The notes: generated by a model from the sequence alone, not told the origin. 64,000 bases of DNA from JALUZX01 sp964561605 (GCA_964561605.1 CAZLQD010000039.1:62001-126000); one strand, 5' to 3'. Positions 35,270 through 44,347 are shown, numbered from the stretch's first letter. Translations and numbers: made by a program.

Positions 35270-37149
35270 CCCCCTTGTTCCGGAGAAGTCCCCTGGCGCC
35301 GGCCTCCCTGGGCCTTCCCGCCCCCCCGTTTCGAAGCACCGCCCCCGCTGCGGGAGCCCCCCTTGGATCCCTGCTTGCTCCCCGAGCCCTGGGAGGAGCC
35401 GCCGGACTTGGACTTGGACCTCTGGGAGGTCTTGGAGCCCTGTTTCTGGCCCTGGGAGCCCTTCTGGGTGGAGCGTCCCCCCTGCTGGGAGGAGTGGGAG
35501 GAGCCGTTCTCCCTGGAGCCGTTGCGCCCCTGGGGCGCCTCCTCCTTGCGGGAGAGGGCCTGGAAGTGGACCCCTTCCCCGGGGAAGGAGGGCTCGGGCA
35601 CGATCCTCACGAACCGCCCCGTCTCCCGCTCCAGGTCGAAGAGAGCGCCCCGCTTCTGGTTGAGCAGGTAGTCCGCCACGTCGGGATGGACCGTGACCTC
35701 CACGCCGTCCACGTTCTTCCGGCGCAACGTGGCCCTGAGCCGCCTCAGGACGGCCAGGCCCTGACTCGAGGCGGACCGGACCATCCCCGTGCCCCGGCAG
35801 GTGGGGCACTGGGCGAAGAGCATCCGCTTGAGCCCGGGACCGACCCGCTGGCGGGTCATCTCGAGCATGCCGAACTGGGAGATCTTCCCCACCTTGACCC
35901 GGGCCCGGTCCCCCTTGAGGCACTCTCTCAGGTGCTTCTCCACGGCCTTGCGGTGCTTCTCCTCCATCATGTCGATGAAGTCGATCACCAGCATCCCCCC
36001 CAGATCCCTCAGCCGGATCTGGCGGACGATTTCGGGGATGGCCTCCATGTTGGTGAGGTAGGCCGTCTCCTCCAGGTCGGATTCGGTCTTGAACTTCCCT
36101 GAGTTGACGTCGATGGCCACGAGGGCCTCGGTCTGCTCGATGACGATACTGATCCCGCTCTTCAGTTCGATCCTGTTGTCGAAGAGGGTCTCGATCTCGG
36201 CCTCGACGCCGTAGTGGTGGAAGATGGGCTCCCCGCCCTTGTAATGGACGATCCTGTTGCGGAACCTGGGCATGAGCTTGTCGAGGAACTCGAGGATCCG
36301 CTTGTACGCATCCTCGGAGTCCACGACCACCTCCTGGATGTCGGGAGTGAAGATATCCCTCATGGTCTTGATGGCCAGGTCGGACTCCTCGTAGAGGGGG
36401 GCCGGCGCCTGGGCCGATCTGAGCCTCTTCATGAGCAGGCTCCAGAGCTTCTTCAGGTAGTCCAGGTCCTTCTGGAGCTCCTTCTTGGTCCGGTTCACCC
36501 CGGCGGTCCTGACGATGAAGCCGATCCCACCGGAGTCCTTGGCCAGCTCGTGGACGAGCTTCTTGAGGCGGTTCCTCTCCTTCTCGTCCGCGATCTTGCG
36601 GGAGACGCCGCACTTCCCCAGGCTGGGCATGAAGACCAGGTAACGCCCGGGAACGGAGATGTACGTGGTCAGGGTGGAACCCTTGGCCCCGATTCCGTCC
36701 TTGGTGATCTGGACCACCACCTCCTGGCCCTTCTTGAGGAGTTCGTTGATGGGAAGCCTGCCCCTGCCCTTGGGCTTGGCCTCCTCCCCCTGCCCCTCCT
36801 CGCCGCCGGCCTTCTTCTCCAGGCTGGCCGCCTCGTCGATCTCCCCGGAATAACCCGCCCGGGCGGATTCGACCCTCCCGGTGACGATGTCCTCCAGGGA
36901 GACCTTGGGATCGGCGTAGGCGGGAAGGACGTCCGAGGCGTGGAGGAATCCGTTCCGGCTCCCGCCGTAATCCACGAAGGCCGCCCCGATGGAGGGCTCT
37001 ATGTTGACCACCTTTCCCTTGTAGACGTTCCCCAGGTGCACCTCACGGCTGGGGTTGTCGATGTGGATCTCCTGGAGAAGACCGTTCTCCACCACCGCGA
37101 TCCGGCGCTCTTCCGGATCCGCTTCGTTGATCAAGATTTTTCTCGACAT
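35266..37149 (-). CDS. rng: Ribonuclease E/G
   Basis: The 627-residue endoribonuclease has an S1 domain (about 38-110) interrupted by a Lys/Glu-rich insert near 105-135. The catalytic core has Asp347 (IDVNSG) and Asp390 (DFIDM), 43 residues apart as in E. coli, and a CPTCRG zinc link. The last 110 residues are low-complexity Gly/Ser/Gln/Lys. In this family such a tail may bind RNA or partners, but no degradosome motif is recognisable. It lies upstream of rplU as in many bacteria. Its start overlaps the DUF2344 gene by 107 bases. Confidence 0.95.
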   Translation of the reverse strand: MSRKILINEADPEERRIAVVENGLLQEIHIDNPSREVHLGNVYKGKVVNIEPSIGAAFVDYGGSRNGFLHASDVLPAYADPKVSLEDIVTGRVESARAGYSGEIDEAASLEKKAGGEEGQGEEAKPKGRGRLPINELLKKGQEVVVQITKDGIGAKGSTLTTYISVPGRYLVFMPSLGKCGVSRKIADEKERNRLKKLVHELAKDSGGIGFIVRTAGVNRTKKELQKDLDYLKKLWSLLMKRLRSAQAPAPLYEESDLAIKTMRDIFTPDIQEVVVDSEDAYKRILEFLDKLMPRFRNRIVHYKGGEPIFHHYGVEAEIETLFDNRIELKSGISIVIEQTEALVAIDVNSGKFKTESDLEETAYLTNMEAIPEIVRQIRLRDLGGMLVIDFIDMMEEKHRKAVEKHLRECLKGDRARVKVGKISQFGMLEMTRQRVGPGLKRMLFAQCPTCRGTGMVRSASSQGLAVLRRLRATLRRKNVDGVEVTVHPDVADYLLNQKRGALFDLERETGRFVRIVPEPSFPGEGVHFQALSRKEEAPQGRNGSRENGSSHSSQQGGRSTQKGSQGQKQGSKTSQRSKSKSGGSSQGSGSKQGSKGGSRSGGGASKRGGGKAQGGRRQGTSPEQGG

Positions 37150-37756
37150 GGAATTCCTTCGAATGTTCTTCCGGCCCCCCCTCTCGGGGCGGCAGTTTTA
37201 CGATCCTCTTCAAGGGGCCGAGCCCCAGGGCCTCCGCCAGGAGGTCCGGCTTCAGGTGCCTCCCCCCAAGGGGGGCCAGGAGGACTTCCAGGCCCTCCCC
37301 CTCCCGGCGGAGTTCCAGGAGGGCCGCCGCCGGATCCAGGGTCCTGCCCCGCCGGTCCAGGAGGGGGAGGAGACCCGCCCGGGCCGCCCGGAGATCCTCC
37401 TCCCGGGGGAGTTCCCCCTTGGGGACGATCCTCCAGCGCACCGGATCTGAAGGGCCGGGAAGGACCTTTCCCGGGAAGACCCGGAGCAACTCCATCCCCT
37501 GGGGCATCCGGGGAGCGAGCCGGGCCTCCACCTCCCCGGGAGACAGGGAACGGGAGAGGGCCACGGCGGCTCTCTCCCACTCCGAGGCCACCCCGCAAGG
37601 CAGGGCGGAACCCGCCGAGAAGCGGGGCCTGGGATGGAACTTCCCCCGCCAGGCCAAGGGAAGGCCGCTCCGCCTGAGGGCCCGTTCCAGTTGGCGCATG
37701 AGATCCAAGTGGGAAAGGAATCGAAGATCCCCTCCCTTTCGGAACTCCAAGGTCAC
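37043..37756 (-). CDS. DUF2344 (TIGR03936) radical-SAM-linked protein
   Basis: The 237-residue protein carries the family signature LRFLSHLDLMRQLERALRRS near residue 12 and KFHPRPRFSAG just after it. In many bacteria this domain is fused to, or directly follows, a radical SAM protein (TIGR03960), and rng-rplU-rpmA-obg follow; the rest of that order is present here. The radical SAM gene is not in the window; pilQ lies upstream instead. The GTG at 37756 was chosen because the domain begins there and the hairpin after pilQ lies farther upstream. No strong ribosome site is visible, so the start is uncertain. Confidence 0.75.
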   Translation of the reverse strand: MTLEFRKGGDLRFLSHLDLMRQLERALRRSGLPLAWRGKFHPRPRFSAGSALPCGVASEWERAAVALSRSLSPGEVEARLAPRMPQGMELLRVFPGKVLPGPSDPVRWRIVPKGELPREEDLRAARAGLLPLLDRRGRTLDPAAALLELRREGEGLEVLLAPLGGRHLKPDLLAEALGLGPLKRIVKLPPREGGPEEHSKEFHVEKNLDQRSGSGRAPDRGGGERSSPGDPHRQPQP

Positions 37757-37947
37757 CCACCAGGAATCCAACCCAGCCAGGCCTTTCCGGGACCCCCGGC
37801 CCAGGGCCCCCAAGTCAAATCCTCTCGCCCCAGTTGACTCCTCCGGCCCCCGTTTGTCCAGCAGGTAGACCAGGAGAAGGCCTCCTGGCCCCGGCCCGGC
37901 GGGATTCCCCCTCGGGGGGGGAGGAGCCCCTCGGCCGTGAAAGGAAC

Positions 37948-37976
37948 GGGGGAGGCGGCCCCGGGCCGCCTCCCCC
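37948..37976 (-). terminator. Perfect 13-bp hairpin after pilQ
   Basis: Arms 37948-37960 and 37964-37976 are perfectly complementary with a 3-base loop. On the minus strand CGTTCCTTTC follows. It lies about 35 bases after the pilQ stop and ahead of the DUF2344 gene. Confidence 0.7.
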
Positions 37977-38010
37977 GCAGGTGAGGCCAGGAAAGGTCGG
38001 GGCATCCCTC

Positions 38011-39849
38011 CTACTTGGAGGCCCCCTCCTCTTTGTTCGAAGAGGTCTGCCAGGGGTTCAGGCCGAAGGCCTTGCGCAGCTCCTCTTCCCGCATCCTGCG
38101 GATCCTCTCCACCTCCTTCTCGATGGCGGCGGAGGTCTCCTCGGGAGAGCGGATGATCCTGGGGGTGACGAAGACGATCATGGCCTTCCTCTGGATGGCC
38201 CGGTTCTCGTTCTTGAAGAGGTAGCCCAGGAAGGGGATGTCCCCCAGGAGAGGGATCTTGGTCTCCACGTTGGTCACCCTGTCGGTGGTGAGCCCGCCGA
38301 TCACGGCCGTCTGCCCCGACTGGAGGAGCATCTTGGTGGCGATCGTCGAGGAGGAGACCCGGGGAAGGGCGATGGTGCCCTGGCCCGTTCCGGAGCCCAC
38401 GGTGAAGACGTCGAAACCCTGGGGCGCGTTGGGCGGACCGGCCGTCCCCGTGAGGGATTCGGACTGGGGAATCACGTTCAGGACGACCTTGTTCGTCCCG
38501 GGGACGATGTGGGGCACCAGGAAGAGCTGGAAGCCCGTGCTCACGGGGGAGTTGTCCGCCTCCTCCACGACGAGCTGGAGGCCCCCGGCCTGGCCCTGCT
38601 CCGCCCGGGCCTGGGCCCAGCGGACGGTCTCACCCACGAAGATCGTGGCTTCCTGGTTGTCCAGGGCGATGATCTTGGGGGCCTGGACGATCTCCGAGGA
38701 CCGGTCCTGCTTGAGCACCTTGAGGACCAGGTTCACCTGCTGGAAGTCCAGGGTCCCGAAGACCGTATCGGGCACCACCGTGGAGCCCGCGTTGAGTGTG
38801 CTGTCCGAGAAGGGACCCTTGTGGGCGTCGTTGGCGATGATGTCGTCGTCCCAGCCGCCTCCACCCAGGTTGAAGGGAAGCCTGGAGGGAATGGCCCCGC
38901 CCGACAGGGAGGCCTGGAGGCCGGAATCGCCGATGTCCACGCCGAAGTTGAAGATGTCCCTGTTGTCGGTGGTGACGAACTTGACGTCCACGAAGACCTG
39001 GGCGGGCTCCTTGTCGATGAGCTCGATCATCCGGGCGATCTCGTCGAGGACGGGCTTGGTGTCCTTGACGATGATCATGTTGCTCCGGTTGATGTACTCG
39101 ATGGTCCCGTTCTTGGAGAGGGCCCGCCTGAGGGCCTGGATCAGGGTGAAGTCCTTGCTGTCGCCCGTGGGGGCCTTGGGGGCTCCCAGGACGTAGTTGG
39201 ACTTGATGTAGGGCACGTAGACCGACTGGGGACGGATGTACTTGAGCTGGAAGACCCGCCGCTCCAACTGCTCCGTCAGGCTCGCCGGGGATACGACCCT
39301 GAGAATGCCCCGGTCCTCTTCCACCAGGGCGTAACCCAGGGTCTTCACCGCCTGGTTCAGGGCGTCCTTCCAGGGGACGTCCTTGAGTCGCAGGGTGATC
39401 GTGCCCTCCACCTCCGGGGCCACGATGATGTTGGCCCCGGCGATCTTGGCGATGGCGTCGATCACGTCACGGATGTTCGTGTCCTGGAAGGCGAAGTGGA
39501 CCCTGGGGGGCTTCTCCACCTTGTAGAGGTTCGTGGCAAGCTGGACCACCACGCACCCGGCCTTCTCGGCCACCAGCTTCAGGGCCTGGTACCAGTTGAC
39601 GTCCCTGAGGGCGATGGTCACGTCGGCGTCGATCCCGGGATCGACCACCACGTTCACGCCGGCCTTGTCGGCGATGTGCTTGACCAGGTCGCGAAGGGGC
39701 CTTTCCTTCACGTCGAAGGTGACCAGGGTGGAACGATCGTTCACCCCCTGCACCATGGACTGGTCCTGGGAAGGGGCGGACCTGACGGCGGGCCCCACCA
39801 GGAACCCGGCGGCCGCGAGAACAACGAAGGAGCGCGAGATTGCCTGCAT
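38011..39849 (-). CDS. pilQ: Type IV pilus secretin PilQ
   Basis: The 612-residue protein has a signal peptide (about 1-25) and two STN-like domains (about 44-100 and 116-172), each with a VTFDVKERPL- or VHFAFQDTNI-type strand. An N1-like module (about 200-290) and the C-terminal secretin domain (about 370-570, with SEIVQAPKIIALDN and LLQSGQTAVIGGL) follow. It forms the outer-membrane pore for the pilus, so this cell has an outer membrane. AMIN domains of proteobacterial PilQ are absent. It is the last gene of the pilM-N-OP-Q set. Confidence 0.93.
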   Translation of the reverse strand: MQAISRSFVVLAAAGFLVGPAVRSAPSQDQSMVQGVNDRSTLVTFDVKERPLRDLVKHIADKAGVNVVVDPGIDADVTIALRDVNWYQALKLVAEKAGCVVVQLATNLYKVEKPPRVHFAFQDTNIRDVIDAIAKIAGANIIVAPEVEGTITLRLKDVPWKDALNQAVKTLGYALVEEDRGILRVVSPASLTEQLERRVFQLKYIRPQSVYVPYIKSNYVLGAPKAPTGDSKDFTLIQALRRALSKNGTIEYINRSNMIIVKDTKPVLDEIARMIELIDKEPAQVFVDVKFVTTDNRDIFNFGVDIGDSGLQASLSGGAIPSRLPFNLGGGGWDDDIIANDAHKGPFSDSTLNAGSTVVPDTVFGTLDFQQVNLVLKVLKQDRSSEIVQAPKIIALDNQEATIFVGETVRWAQARAEQGQAGGLQLVVEEADNSPVSTGFQLFLVPHIVPGTNKVVLNVIPQSESLTGTAGPPNAPQGFDVFTVGSGTGQGTIALPRVSSSTIATKMLLQSGQTAVIGGLTTDRVTNVETKIPLLGDIPFLGYLFKNENRAIQRKAMIVFVTPRIIRSPEETSAAIEKEVERIRRMREEELRKAFGLNPWQTSSNKEEGASK

Positions 39850-40041
39850 GTTTCCTCTCCTGCCTGCACCCCCGGGGGAGGCCGCCGCGGCCTCCCTCCG
39901 GCTGAAACCGACTTCGATCCTATGAAGAGGAAACCCTTACTCAGGCGTTCCGGCCCGGGCGCCGGGTTTCCCCTTGTCTTTTTTCGGAACGTTCCTCCCC
40001 GTTCTTTACACCCGAAAGGACGAAAAAGAGCTTCCCCCTGC

Positions 40042-41463
40042 TCAGATCTTCTTGGAGATCACCACTCCCTTGTAGATGAACTCCACCGAGTCGGGGGTGA
40101 GGGACTTCACGTAGAGGTCGTCCTCGACGGGATCCCCTTCGAAGTAGGACTTCCCGTTGATGATGACCAGGGAGAGACCGTCGGGACGGAGGATCCTCCC
40201 CGTGATCTCGATCTTCTTCCTGGAGAACTCCTGGGCGATCAGGGCCTTCTTGTAGAGGCCCTTCAGGACCTTGACCAGGGCCCGGCGCTTGGGGGTCCCG
40301 TAGTCCTCGGGGCCGATCTTGTGATTGGCCAGGCGGTACCGCTCCACCGCAAGCTGGAGGTCGCCCACATCCAGGGCGTCCTCCATGGACTTCTTGATCC
40401 GCTCCAGGGCATCCACGTCGAGGTACTCGCTCTCGGGCCGCTTCTCCTTCGTGGAGGCCACGAGCTTCTCCAGGGGCTCCTTGACCGTGGTGATGAGCTG
40501 GCTGTGGAGGGGCGCGTAGGAGAGAAGGCCGTCGTCCTCGATCCTCTGGATCTTGTTCCTGAGGATCCCTATCCTCTTGGCCATCTCCTTGCCCAGCTCG
40601 AACCGGCGGATGATGTTGGGCCTGGTGCCACCCGGGCCCTTCCCGTCCATCATCTTCTTGATCTCGACGATCTCGGCCAGGAGCTTGCGGCAGGCCTCGA
40701 CGATCATCTGCTGCTGCTTCCTGGGGAGCCTGCCCTTCCCCTCGGCCCCCTGGGAAGGGAGCCTGGGGTCGACGAAGATGTCCCTTCTCCCGGCGGGCCC
40801 CTTGAAGGAGTACTTGTCCTCCTCGAAGCGGCTGCGGGCGTTGTGGATCGCCTCCTCCAGGTCGGTCTTCTTGGTCTGGTAGTTGGGGATCTTGACCTGG
40901 GGCTTACCCTTTACGGACTTGTTGTAGTAGTAGGTCTCCACCGTGAGGTTGACCGTGTGGACGGCGTCCCCCACGGAACGCTCCTTTCTCGCCGCGGTGA
41001 GCCTGATGCTCTTGACCTGCATGAAGCGTGGGTGGTTCTCCAGGAGGTTCATCAGGCGCATGAGCTGCCAGAGGGAGCCCTGGAGCTTCATCCTGTAACG
41101 TATGGGCTGGAAGGTCCCCCGCTTCTTCTGCCGGATCTCCGGGGAGAGGGAGGTCAGGATCATCCCGGCCTGGGAGGAGTAGTGGGCCAGGGTCCTGGCG
41201 TACTCCGTGACCTCCTTCTCGTCAGGGAGGATCTTGGTATACTCCTTGACGTTTTCACGGAGAATGATCACGTCCCTCTCGTCGGCCGGGATCCGGGCGA
41301 TCTTGGCGCGGGCCTCCTTGATCTTCCCCTGGAGGTCCTTGATCGCCGCCCTCTCCTCGGCCACCTTGCCGAGGGCGTAATGGATTCCGAAGCCGCCCGC
41401 CCCCGCCAGGACCAGCGAGACGACCCCGATCCCCAGGAGGACTTTCTTTTCGTTGGGAACCAC
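40042..41463 (-). CDS. PilO-PilP fusion, type IV pilus alignment subcomplex
   Basis: The 473-residue protein begins like PilO: one membrane helix (about 8-30), a coiled coil and a PilO-type alpha-beta domain (about 60-175). A charged linker (about 190-410) follows. The last 60 residues (KKIEITGRILRPDG to VEFIYKGVVI) read like the PilP homology-region beta domain that contacts PilQ. There is no separate pilP gene, and gene order (pilN, then this, then pilQ) fits. The GTG start has AAGGAGG 8 bases upstream. The fusion is inferred from pattern, not a database hit. Confidence 0.72.
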   Translation of the reverse strand: MVPNEKKVLLGIGVVSLVLAGAGGFGIHYALGKVAEERAAIKDLQGKIKEARAKIARIPADERDVIILRENVKEYTKILPDEKEVTEYARTLAHYSSQAGMILTSLSPEIRQKKRGTFQPIRYRMKLQGSLWQLMRLMNLLENHPRFMQVKSIRLTAARKERSVGDAVHTVNLTVETYYYNKSVKGKPQVKIPNYQTKKTDLEEAIHNARSRFEEDKYSFKGPAGRRDIFVDPRLPSQGAEGKGRLPRKQQQMIVEACRKLLAEIVEIKKMMDGKGPGGTRPNIIRRFELGKEMAKRIGILRNKIQRIEDDGLLSYAPLHSQLITTVKEPLEKLVASTKEKRPESEYLDVDALERIKKSMEDALDVGDLQLAVERYRLANHKIGPEDYGTPKRRALVKVLKGLYKKALIAQEFSRKKIEITGRILRPDGLSLVIINGKSYFEGDPVEDDLYVKSLTPDSVEFIYKGVVISKKI

Positions 41464-41500
41464 CTCTACAGCCTCCTTGAAATTCCGGTCCGGGCCCGGG

Positions 41501-42148
41501 TCACTTCTTTCCCTTCTTGCCGGCCTTCTTCTCCAAGCCGGGGATCAAGAACATCTTGAGCGGAAACGCGACGGACTGCGGGGGATCCAGGTCCTTCTGG
41601 ATCTTCTGGACCTTCCCCGAAGGCTCGTTGATCGCCGCGAAACCCTTGAAGAAGTCGCTCTGGACGATGTCGTCGAAGAGGTTCGCCACCTTGCCCAGGT
41701 CGTTCCCGGCGCAGAACCCCGAGAGGTTCATGTTGAAACCGGTCTTCTTCCCGAGCTTGCCCGGGCTGATCTCCAGGGACCCGAACCAGGCCAGGTGCCT
41801 CTCGTCGTCCCCGTTGTTGTTCACCACGTCGATGAACTGGTCCAGTTTCCTGGTCCAGGAGATCCGGTTCCGCCGGATCTGCTTGATGGTCTTCTCCCGG
41901 GCGGCGAAATCCTGCTTCTCCGCCTTGAGCTGGTCGTCGTACTTCGCCTGGGGCACCAGGACCTGGTAGTTTTCCTCCAGGGTGGCCTTCTTGCGCCTCA
42001 CCTCGGTGAGGGTGCCGAACCAGATGTAGGCGAAGACCCCCGCACAGGCGGAGACCACCAGGGTCCCCGCCGCCGTGGCGAGGAAGATCTTGAAGGAGGT
42101 CTTCTCCTTGCGCCGGTATTCTTCCGGAAGAAGGTTGATCTTGATCAT
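41501..42148 (-). CDS. pilN: Type IV pilus protein PilN
   Basis: The 215-residue protein opens with the PilN signature MIKINLLPEEYRRKE, which binds PilM, followed by one membrane helix (about 24-46), a coiled-coil segment and a ferredoxin-like periplasmic part. It lies 12 bases after pilM and 37 before the PilO-PilP gene. It links the cytoplasmic PilM ring to the periplasmic PilO complex. Confidence 0.9.
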   Translation of the reverse strand: MIKINLLPEEYRRKEKTSFKIFLATAAGTLVVSACAGVFAYIWFGTLTEVRRKKATLEENYQVLVPQAKYDDQLKAEKQDFAAREKTIKQIRRNRISWTRKLDQFIDVVNNNGDDERHLAWFGSLEISPGKLGKKTGFNMNLSGFCAGNDLGKVANLFDDIVQSDFFKGFAAINEPSGKVQKIQKDLDPPQSVAFPLKMFLIPGLEKKAGKKGKK

Positions 42149-42160
42149 GTTTCCATCCCC

Positions 42161-43192
42161 CTAACCCATGCGGGCGGCGAGCCCAACGGCGATGGCCAGC
42201 TGGGGAGCGCTCCGGTTGAGACTGTCGATGTCCACCTTGTCCGACTTGACCTTGAGACCCTCGATGGGGTTCCAAACCCTGGTGCGCTTCTCGAAGATCC
42301 GCTCGAAGCTCTCGTCCAGGCCCTCCATCATGGCCGTCCCTCCTGAGAGGTAGACCTCGGTGACCTCGGTGTCGGCCTGGTTCTCGAAGTAGTCGAAGGA
42401 GAGATTGATCTCGTTGGCCAGGTCCTCCAGGACCGGCTGAACGGCGTCTTCCACCTCGGCGGCCCTGTCCTGGGGATCCCTCTTGAGCAATTCCGCCTCG
42501 AAAGGCTCGACGCCGAGGCGTCGGTTGATCACGTTGGTGAGATCGTTGCCTCCCAGGTAGACCTCGCGGGTGAAGGCGCTCACGTTGCCCTTGAGGATGT
42601 TGATACAGGTCTTGTTCGCCCCGATGTCCACCAGGGCCACGACCTTGTTCCCTTCCTGGATGGCCGCCCCCAGGCCTTCACCCAGTTCGAAGGCCGTACC
42701 CAGTGCGAAGGCGTCCACGTCGATGGCGACGGGCTGGAGGCCGAGCTCGGTGAGCATCTGGGCCTGCTCCTCCACGAGGGACTTCTTCACGGCCACGAGG
42801 AGGACCTTCATGTCCCCCTCGGTCTTGTTCTCCCCCTCCTGCAAGTCGTCCAGCTTCTGGCAGTCGAGCTGGACTTCCTCGATGTCGAAGGGGATGTACT
42901 TGTCCGCTTCGAACCGGATCGCCTTCTGCAGGTTCTCCTCCGACATATTCACCATGGTGATATATCGGACGATCACGGACTTCCCGCTCACCGACGTGAT
43001 GACGCGCTTTGTCCTCAGCCTGACCTGCTGGAAAAGCTCGGCGATCGCCTCCGCCCTGGCCGAATCGGCCCCCACCTCGATCTGGCCGTACCCGGTGATG
43101 ACGTAGTCGTACCGGTCCTTGGTGATCTCCACGGCCTTGATGCAGCTGGAGCCGATATCGAGCCCTACGATACTCTTCCGGGAACTCAGCAT
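42161..43192 (-). CDS. pilM: Type IV pilus protein PilM
   Basis: The 343-residue actin-like ATPase has the ASKHA phosphate motifs SIVGLDIGSSCIKAVEI (about 7-23) and ALVDIGANKTCINI (about 195-208), and the YLSGGTAMMEG adenosine motif near 295. It is the cytoplasmic scaffold binding the PilN N-terminus. It is first of the pil operon; a 14-bp palindrome lies 37 bases upstream of its start. Confidence 0.93.
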   Translation of the reverse strand: MLSSRKSIVGLDIGSSCIKAVEITKDRYDYVITGYGQIEVGADSARAEAIAELFQQVRLRTKRVITSVSGKSVIVRYITMVNMSEENLQKAIRFEADKYIPFDIEEVQLDCQKLDDLQEGENKTEGDMKVLLVAVKKSLVEEQAQMLTELGLQPVAIDVDAFALGTAFELGEGLGAAIQEGNKVVALVDIGANKTCINILKGNVSAFTREVYLGGNDLTNVINRRLGVEPFEAELLKRDPQDRAAEVEDAVQPVLEDLANEINLSFDYFENQADTEVTEVYLSGGTAMMEGLDESFERIFEKRTRVWNPIEGLKVKSDKVDIDSLNRSAPQLAIAVGLAARMG

Positions 43193-43228
43193 GGTCCCCC
43201 CGCTTCTCTAGGTTCCGTTCCAATCTCC

Positions 43229-43242
43229 GGAGCGGCCGCTCC
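43229..43242. promoter_or_regulatory. 14-bp perfect palindrome upstream of pilM
   Basis: GGAGCGGCCGCTCC is self-complementary and lies 37 bases before the pilM ATG. It may be an operator or a leader hairpin near the ribosome site; no protein binding is shown by sequence alone. Confidence 0.4.
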
Positions 43243-43359
43243 AAGCGGCCTGGATTCAAACCATGCTTCGACACGGGGGGGGTGCCGGCTTGAGGCGGGG
43301 AGGGGGAGAATGTCCCGGAAAGAGCCTCTCCCGAGGGCGGATCGGCCCGGAGGGCGGCC

Positions 43360-43680
43360 TCAGATCTCCTCTCCGAAACCCGAGGCGAAGAGCTCCTGGA
43401 GGGCCCGGACGGCCTCCCTGGCGTCGGGCCCCTGGGCCCGGACCTTGAGGACCGTTCCCTTCTCGGCCGCCAGCATCATGACACCCATGATGGACTTGGC
43501 GTCCACGACCAGATCGTCCCGGGAGAGCTCGATCTTGGAGGCGAAATCGTTGGCCGTCTTGACCACCATCTGGGAGGGACGGGCGTGGAGGCCCTGCCTG
43601 TTCACCAGGACCAGTGTTCCTTCCGCAACGTCCGATCTTTCCTGGGGTCGAGAATCCAAAAGGGCCTCCTGGGAAAGCAT
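43360..43680 (-). CDS. HPr family phosphocarrier
   Basis: The 106-residue protein has the phosphorylatable His32 in GLHARPS and the regulatory Ser63 in AKSIMGVMML, so both HPr sites are kept. About 20 extra residues precede the usual start. The next gene upstream encodes PtsN-type EIIA. Without enzyme I or sugar EII genes nearby, a regulatory nitrogen- or carbon-PTS role is more likely than sugar uptake. The ATG follows an AAGGGAG ribosome site. Confidence 0.9.
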   Translation of the reverse strand: MLSQEALLDSRPQERSDVAEGTLVLVNRQGLHARPSQMVVKTANDFASKIELSRDDLVVDAKSIMGVMMLAAEKGTVLKVRAQGPDAREAVRALQELFASGFGEEI

Positions 43681-43745
43681 CTCCCTTCCGTGGTGAGAGA
43701 ATCGAGCCGATGGACAGGACGGGACCGACCCGCCCCCGGGGAATC

Positions 43746-44216
43746 TCAGCCTTCCTGGGGCCCGAACTCGTCCAGGAGGCCCAGGGCCTCCTCCACGGTC
43801 CTGGCCTGGAGGAAGAAGGACCGGAAATCCCTCTGGCGGGCGATGGAGGAGATCCACCGGAGGAACTTGATGTGTTCCTCCGGGTTGGTCTCCGGGGAAA
43901 GCACGAGGAACAGGACCTGGACGGGCTGATGGTCCGCAGCCTGGAAATCCAGCCCTTCGGAACACCTGGCCAGGAGGGCGTAGGTCTCCTTCAGGTCCGG
44001 GTGCTTTGCATGGGGGAGGGCCACGCCCTTTCCGATGCCCGTCGCCCCCTGGGCCTCCCGGTCCAGGATGGCCTGGACGAGGGCCTCCACCCTCTTCTTG
44101 GGAAACCTGTGGACCTTCCCCAGGTATTCCACGAGCTCCCTGAGGGCCTCGTCCTTGGTCTTGTTCTGGATCTCGAGAATGACATGAGACTCGTCGAAGA
44201 GGCGACGGAAACTCAT
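43746..44216 (-). CDS. ptsN: PTS EIIA protein, PtsN-like
   Basis: The 156-residue EIIA(fructose/nitrogen)-type protein has the phospho-acceptor His69 in GVALPHAKHP and a NPEEHIKFLRWIS segment near 115. The ATG at 44216 was preferred over the GTG at 44222 for its spacing to AGGA. It has its own promoter, which overlaps the terminator of hpf. With HPr and hpf it forms the set usually found near rpoN, but rpoN and hprK are not present. Confidence 0.9.
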   Translation of the reverse strand: MSFRRLFDESHVILEIQNKTKDEALRELVEYLGKVHRFPKKRVEALVQAILDREAQGATGIGKGVALPHAKHPDLKETYALLARCSEGLDFQAADHQPVQVLFLVLSPETNPEEHIKFLRWISSIARQRDFRSFFLQARTVEEALGLLDEFGPQEG

Positions 44217-44301
44217 CCTCACCCGTCCTGTTCTGGTTCCTGTTTGGTCGGCCCGGCCCGGAGGGACATCCTCCGTCCCGGAAGGCGCGAAATTCCGGAG
44301 G

Positions 44302-44329
44302 ATTCTAACAAGGGGGCGGACGGCCGCAA
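44302..44329 (-). promoter_or_regulatory. Promoter of ptsN-HPr
   Basis: TTGCGG and TAGAAT are 16 bases apart on the minus strand, giving a leader of about 80 bases before ptsN. The -35 lies in the loop and arm of the hpf terminator. Confidence 0.55.
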
Positions 44330-44347
44330 GCGGGCACCGTCCGCCCC
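44313..44347 (-). terminator. Terminator of hpf overlapping the ptsN promoter
   Basis: An 11-bp perfect stem (44313-44323 with 44337-44347) is followed on the minus strand by CTTGTTAG. A second GC hairpin lies just before it (about 44374-44393). It lies 50 bases after the hpf stop. Confidence 0.6.

Noticed and set aside
37757..38005. ATG-started longer form of the DUF2344 protein
   Set aside because: It would place the start before a strong terminator hairpin, with ribosome-site spacing too short and Pro/Arg-rich non-domain sequence.
37834..41559. 1241-codon plus-strand frame opposite pilQ and pilO
   Set aside because: Leu/Gly/Asp-rich shadow of the pilus genes without recognisable motifs.
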